Of a stretch of DNA of 64,000 bases, positions 57,769 through 64,000 are shown one piece after another (positions within the stretch are counted from its first letter, which is position 1; the number at the start of each line of letters is the position of its first letter). This stretch comes from Leptothrix cholodnii SP-6 (GTDB taxonomy: Bacteria; Pseudomonadota; Gammaproteobacteria; Burkholderiales; Burkholderiaceae_C). The notes below the pieces were generated by a model. It worked only from the letters and a program-made list of their open reading frames with translations. It searched no databases and had not been told where the DNA came from. Where the stretch lies: positions 806,001-870,000 of the forward strand of contig NC_010524.1 of NCBI RefSeq assembly GCF_000019785.1, in the 5' to 3' direction. A program made the translations under genes and the position numbers.

Positions 57769-59514
57769 ATGTACACGAATTCCAGCGCCCGACACGCGCC
57801 CGATCCCGACACCCTCCTGGAGCGCCTCGAGCACGCCCTGATCGCCGGTCGCCTCAACCGGCGCGGCTTCATCAAGGCGGTCACCGCTGCCGGTCTGGTC
57901 AGCACCGGCCTGCCGGCGCTGGCCGACGAACTCGACGCCATCCGCGCCAACCAGAACGAGCGCGCCGCAGCGCTGCTGCCGGCCTACGACTACGTCGTCA
58001 TCGGCACCGGCAGCGCCGGCTCCGCCCTGGTGGGCCGCCTGGCCGCCCAGCGCAACGCCAGCATCCTGGTGATCGAGGCCGGCGACTGGGACACTGCGCC
58101 GTCGGTGCTAGACCCCGGTGTCTGGTTCACTAACCTCGGCTCCGAGCGCGATTGGCAGGACGTGGCGATCCCGTCTGCCGGCACCAACAACCGTGCCATT
58201 CCCGAGCACATGGGCAAGGTCGTCGGCGGCGGCAGCAGCATCAACGCGACGATCTGGGCGCGCCCCTTCAAGAGCGACCTCGAGCACTGGGCGCAGGTGA
58301 GCGGTGACGCCGCCTGGGGCTATGAACATGGTCTGTCGATCTATCGCCGCATGGAGAACTGGCAGGGCAAGCCGGACGCGCGCTATCGCGGCCAGGGCGG
58401 CCCGGTGTGGTGCCAGCCCGCACACAACCCGCATCCCGCAGCGACCGCGATGCTGGCCGCCTGCCGCAGCCTCGGCCTGCCGGTGCTCGACGACCAGAAC
58501 GGCGCACGCGAGGAAGGCGCCGGCGGCTTCGCGCTGATGAACCAGATCATCCGCGACGGCCGCCGCCAGAGCATCGCGCGGTCCTACCTGTATCCCGTGC
58601 TGGCGCAGAAGAACGTCACGCTGCTGGTCAAGACTCATGTCGATCGGCTGACCTTCTCGGGCACCCGCGCCACCGGCGTCGAGATCAGCCTCGCAGGGGC
58701 AACGCGCCGCATCGAGGCGAAGTCCGAGGTGATCGTCTGCTCGGGCGGCATCAACACGCCCAAGCTGCTGATGCTCAGCGGCATCGGCAACGAGGCCGAC
58801 CTGCGTGCCCACGGCATCAAGACCCTGGTGAACGCACCCGAGGTCGGCCAGAACTTCCAGGATCACCTGCTGCACGGCGGCTGCATCTGGGAGCCGAAAG
58901 AACACATTCCCCACCGCAACAGCGCGGCCAACGCGGCGGGTTTCATCAAGAGCGATGCCCGCCTGGCCACGCCCGACCTCAACCTGGTACAGATCGAATT
59001 GCCCTATGCCAGCGATGTCGTCGGCAAGCAGTATTCGCCGCCGAACACCAGCTGGGCCCTGTGCGCCGGCCTGGTGGCGCCGAAGAGCCGCGGCGCGATC
59101 AAGCTGCGCTCGGCCAACCCGACGGATCGGCCGATCGTCGACGCACGTTTCCTGAGCCATCCCGACGACGTCAAGGCGCTGGCCCACGGCATCGAGGTCT
59201 GCCGCGAGATCGGCAACTCCGCCGCGATGCGCGACTTCGTCAAGCGTGAAGTCGCCCCGGGCCAGAAGCTCACCGGCCAGCCGATGGAAGACTTCGTGCG
59301 CAACGGCGCCACGACCTATTTCCACCAGGCCGGCACCTGCCGCATGGGCCGCGACGCCCAGGCCGTGGTCGACGCCCAGCTGCGCGTGAACGGCGTGCAG
59401 AACCTGCGCATTGCCGACAGCTCGATCATGCCGCGCATCCCCGGCGTGGCCACGATGGCCACCTGCGCGCTCATCGGTGAGCGCATGGCTCAAATCCTGG
59501 GCAAGAGTGCCTGA
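57769..59514 (+). CDS. GMC-family FAD-dependent alcohol oxidoreductase, Tat-type leader
   Basis: 581 residues from the ATG at 57769 (MYTNSSARHAPDPD). A twin-arginine leader (LNRRGFIKAVTAAGL) near residues 29-44 suggests Tat export with FAD bound. FAD motif VVIGTGSAGSALVGRLA, the GMC signature KVVGGGSSINATIWARP, SGGINTPKLLMLSGIG, and the C-terminal active-site His in TYFHQAGTCRMG. Oxidises an alcohol to an aldehyde. It is followed 38 bp later by an aldehyde dehydrogenase gene, giving a two-step oxidation; the substrate is unknown. Confidence 0.85.
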   Translation: MYTNSSARHAPDPDTLLERLEHALIAGRLNRRGFIKAVTAAGLVSTGLPALADELDAIRANQNERAAALLPAYDYVVIGTGSAGSALVGRLAAQRNASILVIEAGDWDTAPSVLDPGVWFTNLGSERDWQDVAIPSAGTNNRAIPEHMGKVVGGGSSINATIWARPFKSDLEHWAQVSGDAAWGYEHGLSIYRRMENWQGKPDARYRGQGGPVWCQPAHNPHPAATAMLAACRSLGLPVLDDQNGAREEGAGGFALMNQIIRDGRRQSIARSYLYPVLAQKNVTLLVKTHVDRLTFSGTRATGVEISLAGATRRIEAKSEVIVCSGGINTPKLLMLSGIGNEADLRAHGIKTLVNAPEVGQNFQDHLLHGGCIWEPKEHIPHRNSAANAAGFIKSDARLATPDLNLVQIELPYASDVVGKQYSPPNTSWALCAGLVAPKSRGAIKLRSANPTDRPIVDARFLSHPDDVKALAHGIEVCREIGNSAAMRDFVKREVAPGQKLTGQPMEDFVRNGATTYFHQAGTCRMGRDAQAVVDAQLRVNGVQNLRIADSSIMPRIPGVATMATCALIGERMAQILGKSA

Positions 59515-59552
59515 CAGCGCCACCCGCACCCATCACACACAAGGCAAACGAC

Positions 59553-61004
59553 ATGGACACCCAACTTCTGATCGACAACCTGGCGCGCAGCGCCAAGGAC
59601 GGCGCCACCTTCGAACGCCGCCACCCCACCAGCGGCAGCGTCGTGACCACGGCCGCAGCCGGCAGCGTCGACGACGCGATCGCGGCGGTCGACTCGGCGA
59701 GCACCGCCTACAAGAGCTGGCGGCGCTCGGCGCCCAGCGAGCGCCGTCGCATCCTGCTCAAGGCCGCCGATGCGCTCGAAGCACGCACGCCGGCATTCAT
59801 CGAAGCCATGGCGGCGGAGGTCGGTGCCTCCGCGCTGTGGGCCGGCTTCAACGTCTACCTGGCGGCCAACCTGTTCCGCGAGGCGGCTTCATTGGCCACG
59901 CAGATCCAGGGCGAGACCATCCCGACCGACAAGCCCGGTGCGCTGTCGATGACGGTGCGCCAGCCGGTCGGCGTGGTGCTCAGCATCGTGCCGTGGAACG
60001 GCCCGGTGGTGCTGGCCGCACGTGCCATCGCCTATCCGATCGTCTGTGGCAACACGGTCGTGTTCCGTGCCTCGGAATCGAGCCCGAAGACCCACATGCT
60101 GGTCGCCGAGGCACTGGTCGAGGCCGGCCTGCCCGCCGGCGTGCTGAACGTGCTGACCAACGCGCCGCAGGACGCGCCCGAGGTCATCGACGCGCTGATC
60201 GCACACAAGGCGGTGCGCCGCATCAACTTCACCGGCTCGACGCGGGTCGGCCGCATCATTGCCCAGAAGGCGGCGACGCATCTCAAGCGCTGCCTGCTCG
60301 AACTCGGCGGCAAGTCGCCGCTGGTGGTGCTCGACGACGCCAACGTCGACGAGGCGGTCAAGGCCGCCGTGTTCGGCTCGTTCCTGTACCAGGGGCAGAT
60401 CTGCATGTCGACCGAGCGCATCGTGGTCGACGAATCGATCGCGGACGAGTTCGTCGCCAAGTTCGCCGCCCGTGCCCGCGAGCTGCCCTGTGGCGACCCG
60501 ATCAAGGAGCCGGGCTGCGTGATCGGCCCGATGATCGTCAAGGAGTCGGGTGCCCGCCTGAACGCGATGATCGACGACGCCCTCGGCAAGGGCGCCCAGC
60601 TCGCCTGCGGCGGCTACGCCGACGGCGCGCGCATGCCCGCGACCATCGTCGACCATGTCAAGCCGGGCATGAAGATCTACGACGAGGAGACCTTCGGCCC
60701 GATCACCACGGTGGTCCGCGTGCAAGGCGTCGACCAAGCGATCGCGACGGCCAACGACACCCCCTACGGACTGTCGTCGGGCGTGTTCGGCCGCGATGTC
60801 ACGCGTGCGCTGGCGGTGGCGATGGAGCTCGAATACGGCTCGGTGCACGTCAACGGCGCCACCGTGCAGAACGAGGCCCAGGCTCCGTACGGCGGCACCA
60901 AGGACAGCGGTTACGGCCGCTTCGACGGCCGCGCGGTGATCGACGAGTTCACCGAACTGAAGTGGCTGACGATCGAGCCCTCGGTCCAGCAGTACCCGGT
61001 CTGA
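59553..61004 (+). CDS. Aldehyde dehydrogenase (NAD(P)-dependent)
   Basis: 483 residues. The ALDH fold shows SIVPWNGPVVLAARAIAYPI, FTGSTRVGRIIAQKA, the catalytic Glu in LELGGKSPLVVLDDA, the catalytic Cys in YQGQICMSTERIVV and the C-terminal YGGTKDSGYGRFDG. The pattern resembles vanillin or benzaldehyde dehydrogenases. It finishes the oxidation started by the neighbouring GMC enzyme. Cytoplasmic; no leader. Confidence 0.9.
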   Translation: MDTQLLIDNLARSAKDGATFERRHPTSGSVVTTAAAGSVDDAIAAVDSASTAYKSWRRSAPSERRRILLKAADALEARTPAFIEAMAAEVGASALWAGFNVYLAANLFREAASLATQIQGETIPTDKPGALSMTVRQPVGVVLSIVPWNGPVVLAARAIAYPIVCGNTVVFRASESSPKTHMLVAEALVEAGLPAGVLNVLTNAPQDAPEVIDALIAHKAVRRINFTGSTRVGRIIAQKAATHLKRCLLELGGKSPLVVLDDANVDEAVKAAVFGSFLYQGQICMSTERIVVDESIADEFVAKFAARARELPCGDPIKEPGCVIGPMIVKESGARLNAMIDDALGKGAQLACGGYADGARMPATIVDHVKPGMKIYDEETFGPITTVVRVQGVDQAIATANDTPYGLSSGVFGRDVTRALAVAMELEYGSVHVNGATVQNEAQAPYGGTKDSGYGRFDGRAVIDEFTELKWLTIEPSVQQYPV

Positions 61005-61081
61005 TCGAGACCTGACCCGTGCATGGCGGCATCACCACCCGTCCATGCACACCACCGGGCGCAGAGTGCCCTGGGCGAAGT

Positions 61082-62137
61082 TCACCAGCCTGGGGCTCTG
61101 GCGATCGAGTCCCTGACGACGATGTTGCACGCGAGGGTCTTGACGGCCCGCCGACAACGGCCTTCGAGCGCGTCGATGACCTGCAGGGCAGCCGCCTCGC
61201 CCATGTCCTCGGCCGGCAGGCCGGCGGTGGTGAGGGCCGGCGTGATCTTGCGGGCCAGGCCGAAGTTGTCGAAACCGGCGATCGACAGGCCGTCGGGCAG
61301 GGAGATCTTCAGCCGGTTGGCCGCCGCGATCACGCCCGCGGCGATGTCGTCGGTCAGGCACTGCACGGCGGTCGGACGATCCGGGCGCGAGAGCACCTGC
61401 AGCCCCATCTCGTAGCCATCGTCGAAGAAGGCGTTGCAGTCGTGTACCGCATGTTCGATGCGGCCGCGATCGGGATGACTGGCAATCGCTTCGAGGAAGC
61501 CGGCCTGGCGTTCCAGCGTCGCGCGGTGCCTTGTCGTGCCGCCGATGAAGGCGATGCGCCGATGCCCGAGCTCAATCATCTTGCCGGTCAGCGTGCGTGT
61601 CGCGCTGCGCTCGTCGGCGACCACGGCGAGATCCGCATGGGTCGGATCGAACGCGCTGATGGCCGAGAAGGCCAGGTCGTGTTCCTTGAGCGTCTTGAGC
61701 AGGTCGAGGTACTCGGACGCCGGTGCCGGCACGATGTAGCCGCCCACTTGTCGCGCAAGCACCTTGCGGACCAGCAGGTTCACGTCGTGGACATCGCGCG
61801 TCTCGATGATGTTGACCGCGAAGTCGTGTGACTTGCAGACGTTCAGCGCACCGATGAGCAGCGCGTATTCGTACTCGTAGCCGTGGCGGAACTCGCGGAA
61901 GTCGTTCGCATCCGGGATCACGATGCCGATCGTGCGGGAGTAGGCGCCCGACAGGTTGCGTGCCGAGGACAGCGGCTCGTATTCCAGCTCGCTGATGACC
62001 TTCAGGACAAGAGCTCGGGTTTCCGGCGCGATCTTTCCCTGGTTGCGCATGACGCGCGAGACCGTCATCGCCGAGACGCCGGCCTTCTCCGCGACGTCCT
62101 TGATCGTGACCTTGCTGTGAGGGCTGTTTTCTTGCAT
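61082..62137 (-). CDS. LacI-family transcriptional regulator
   Basis: 351 residues. N-terminal lambda-repressor-like helix-turn-helix with hinge (VTIKDVAEKAGVSAMTVSRV; LEYEPLSSARNLSG) and a periplasmic-binding-like sugar domain (RTIGIVIPDANDFREFRHGY; LGHRRIAFIGGTTRHRATLE; LSIAGFDNFGLARKITPALT). It is the last gene of a leftward group with the MFS and GH3 genes and probably represses that group. 104 bp after the MFS stop. It converges on the aldehyde dehydrogenase. Confidence 0.93.
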   Translation of the reverse strand: MQENSPHSKVTIKDVAEKAGVSAMTVSRVMRNQGKIAPETRALVLKVISELEYEPLSSARNLSGAYSRTIGIVIPDANDFREFRHGYEYEYALLIGALNVCKSHDFAVNIIETRDVHDVNLLVRKVLARQVGGYIVPAPASEYLDLLKTLKEHDLAFSAISAFDPTHADLAVVADERSATRTLTGKMIELGHRRIAFIGGTTRHRATLERQAGFLEAIASHPDRGRIEHAVHDCNAFFDDGYEMGLQVLSRPDRPTAVQCLTDDIAAGVIAAANRLKISLPDGLSIAGFDNFGLARKITPALTTAGLPAEDMGEAAALQVIDALEGRCRRAVKTLACNIVVRDSIARAPGW

Positions 62138-62241
62138 GGAAAGGCGTGTGCTTGGCGCCCGCCGGCGGGCGCCGGACAGACGAAGTGCGCGAGCATAGAC
62201 GGTCTGCCGGACCGCCTTGCCGTCGTCGCGCCCCCGCGCGT

Positions 62242-63501
62242 TCAGCGCACCTTGCGGATCGGAATGATCGTGACCGCGCCGAGCACGGCGTACACCGCAG
62301 CGGCCGTGAAGAGCACGCTGTAGTCCGGCGTGGTCTGTCCACCGGCGAACAGGAACAGCGGGGCAATGGCGGGTGCCAGTGTCTGCGGCAGGGTTCCCGC
62401 CACGTTCATGACGCCGAGATCCTTGGCCGCGTTGTTCTTCGCGTCCGGCAGGACTTCGGTGACCAGCGCGACGTCCACCGCGAAGTACACGCCGAAGGAC
62501 AGGCTCATGACGCAGGCGCCCAGCAGGAAGGCGTCGTAGTTCGTCGCCCGGGCGATGATCAGCAGGCCGACACCGTAGAGCACCGCCGAGGTCCAGATGA
62601 AGATCTTGCGCCGGCCGATGATGTCCGACAGCCAGCCGGACAGGAAACTGCTCGCGATCTGGATGGCCGAGGCGATCAGGTTGACCTTCACCATGATGCC
62701 GGGCACTTCAGCGGCGCTGTAGCCCAGGCGGTCCATCAGGAAAAACACCTGATAACCCAGGAAAGTCGCCAACGCGAAGAAGAAGAACAGGCGGCTCAGG
62801 AAAGCCCAGGTGAAGTCGGGAAAGGCCATCGGGTTGAACGCGAAATCCCGCAGCATCTGGCCCAGGCTGAAGGGCGCGACGGTTGCCGGATCGGTGACCT
62901 TGTCGGTATAGGACATGCACAGCATCGCGATCGTCACCAGCAGGATGGCCGGCGCGAGCAGGAACATCAGCTGCGCATGGCCCTGCGCCGCGTTGACGAG
63001 GGCGAAGCCGGAAATGATGCCCGCTGGCACGCACATGCCGATCGCGCCGCTGACCATGCCGCGCTGACCTTCGGGGATCTGGTCGGGCAGCAGGGCCATC
63101 AGGGCGGCGGCCACGGCGTTCATGCCGAGCTGAGTCAGGCACCAGCCGACGATCATCGTGTTGACCCCGCCGATGGAGATCAGCCACAGGCCGAAGAAGC
63201 CGATCAGGCCGCCGGCGACCATCCAGGACTTGCGCCGGCCGAATCGGGTCACGGTGCGATCGCTGAAATAGCCGGCGACCGGGTTGGCGAAGATCGCCAC
63301 GATCGCGCCGATGCCCAGCAGCAGGCCCAGGGTGCTTTCCTTGTTCTGCGGCGCGATCTCGGCGACCCGCAGCGCGATGGTCATCATCGGCGGCGTCAGC
63401 AGGGCCATCGTCAGGGCCCAGTAGGCCAGCACGATGGTGAAGATCAGCGCCCAGGAGGCATGAGGCGAGCTGGCGTGGGCGGGCGAGGTGAGGGTCGTCA
63501 T
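62242..63501 (-). CDS. MFS transporter, probable sugar or glycoside uptake
   Basis: 419 residues with 12 membrane helices. Conserved loop motifs: YFSDRTVTRFGRRKSWMVAG between helices 2 and 3, and SGWLSDIIGRRKIFIW in the second half. The pattern resembles major-facilitator carriers found next to glycosidase genes. It lies 9 bp after the GH3 gene and should bring in the substrate or product of that enzyme. No signal of an ABC system. Confidence 0.85.
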   Translation of the reverse strand: MTTLTSPAHASSPHASWALIFTIVLAYWALTMALLTPPMMTIALRVAEIAPQNKESTLGLLLGIGAIVAIFANPVAGYFSDRTVTRFGRRKSWMVAGGLIGFFGLWLISIGGVNTMIVGWCLTQLGMNAVAAALMALLPDQIPEGQRGMVSGAIGMCVPAGIISGFALVNAAQGHAQLMFLLAPAILLVTIAMLCMSYTDKVTDPATVAPFSLGQMLRDFAFNPMAFPDFTWAFLSRLFFFFALATFLGYQVFFLMDRLGYSAAEVPGIMVKVNLIASAIQIASSFLSGWLSDIIGRRKIFIWTSAVLYGVGLLIIARATNYDAFLLGACVMSLSFGVYFAVDVALVTEVLPDAKNNAAKDLGVMNVAGTLPQTLAPAIAPLFLFAGGQTTPDYSVLFTAAAVYAVLGAVTIIPIRKVR

Positions 63502-63510
63502 GGATGTCTT

Positions 63511-64000
63511 TCAGAAGTGCGCGTCAGCCAGGCCGCAGAACGCGTCGACCGGACTCTTGCCCGTGAAACGGCTGCGTCCCAGCAACTTGTCGACGACGGC
63601 CCGCTGGATGTCGGGCGTCGGCGTGTAGGCGTTGATCAGGCAGGGAACCCGCGGCGCGTCGTACAGGTAGTACGGATGCCCGAAGGAGATGAAGACGGTG
63701 GGCGTGTCCCACCAGAGCCGTGACATGCCGGGCATCGTGCCGCCGTGCAGCCGGGCCCAGTCGATGAAGAGCCTCGACTTCATGAGCTGCGATTCCTGCG
63801 CGAACACGTAGAGGATCAGGTCGTGTGCCTTGCAGATGCTCAGGTCGTCGGTCTGCGGGTCGAAGACATGGACCTCGAAACCTTCGGCCGCGAGAAGCCG
63901 ATCCAGCTGGATGCGGAACGATTCATCGCCGCCCAGCGGATGGACGTTTTCCTCCTTGAACATCAGGATCTTGCGGACCTTGTGGTCCAGCGGCACGATG
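63511..64000 (-). CDS. Glycoside hydrolase family 3-like, C-terminal part
   Basis: Open from the right window edge to a stop at 63511; at least 163 residues are seen and the start lies outside. Pattern KILMFKEENVHPLGGDESFR, LSICKAHDLILYVFAQES and VFISFGHPYYLYDAPRVPCL fits the C-terminal GH3 region (beta-N-acetylhexosaminidase/beta-glucosidase type), with HPYYLYDAP in the usual place for GxPY. The catalytic N-terminal domain is not in the window. First of three linked genes with the MFS and LacI genes. The substrate cannot be read. Confidence 0.65.
   Translation of the reverse strand, partial: IVPLDHKVRKILMFKEENVHPLGGDESFRIQLDRLLAAEGFEVHVFDPQTDDLSICKAHDLILYVFAQESQLMKSRLFIDWARLHGGTMPGMSRLWWDTPTVFISFGHPYYLYDAPRVPCLINAYTPTPDIQRAVVDKLLGRSRFTGKSPVDAFCGLADAHF

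Overview
The window is high-GC DNA from a betaproteobacterium of the order Burkholderiales, most like the Leptothrix/Sphaerotilus/Rubrivivax group. The evidence is the base composition, the gene order hemC-hemD-hemX-hemY, the rpmB-rpmG/trxB/ftsK-lolA-rarA neighbourhood and the many branched-chain amino-acid type ABC genes. This placement is inferred from gene content only. Three blocks are visible: core chromosome (1 to about 21.6 kb), a mobile and defence island (about 21.6 to 42.9 kb), and an accessory catabolic region (about 43 to 64 kb).

Core block: the C-terminal part of an Fe-S/FAD oxidoreductase, a FimV-like protein, ribosomal proteins L33 and L28, thioredoxin reductase, a Crp/Fnr regulator, ftsK-lolA-rarA, a livHMGF set without its binding protein, PEP carboxylase (ppc), and hemCDXY ending at a tRNA-Arg(ACG).

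Island block, starting right after the tRNA: two complete but diverged RIT elements (recombinase in trio, three tyrosine recombinases in overlapping frames) lie in the same orientation at 22020-25513 and 31724-36485. Each is bounded by inverted ends built from two TATG-type repeats 17 bp apart. Between them sits a two-gene nuclease-helicase module that resembles the Hachiman (HamAB) anti-phage system and is visibly more AT-rich than its surroundings. An IS630-family element with TA target duplication lies just after the helicase gene, and an IS3-family element is nested inside the second RIT. Large near-perfect palindromes of closely related sequence lie immediately outside the two RIT ends that face the defence module. 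Beyond the second RIT is a plasmid-like stabilisation and mobilisation module: ssb, a DUF932 gene, parA, a KorB-like parB, a MobC-like gene and a relaxase. No conjugation pore genes are present, so this looks like a captured mobilisable element.

Catabolic block: a LysR gene broken by a 5-bp tandem repeat, an NADP-dependent F420-reductase-like gene and an esterase precede a large leftward operon (55195 to 45667). That operon encodes a salicylate 5-hydroxylase type ring hydroxylase (reductase, alpha, beta, ferredoxin), gentisate 1,2-dioxygenase, fumarylpyruvate hydrolase and a complete branched-chain type ABC importer, with a divergent NahR-like LysR activator. Together these predict uptake of an aromatic acid, 5-hydroxylation to gentisate, ring cleavage and hydrolysis to fumarate and pyruvate. 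No maleylpyruvate isomerase gene is present. Next come an AcoR-like regulator lacking the AAA+ domain, a twin-arginine-signal GMC oxidoreductase, an aldehyde dehydrogenase, and a leftward GH3-MFS-LacI sugar cluster that runs off the right edge.
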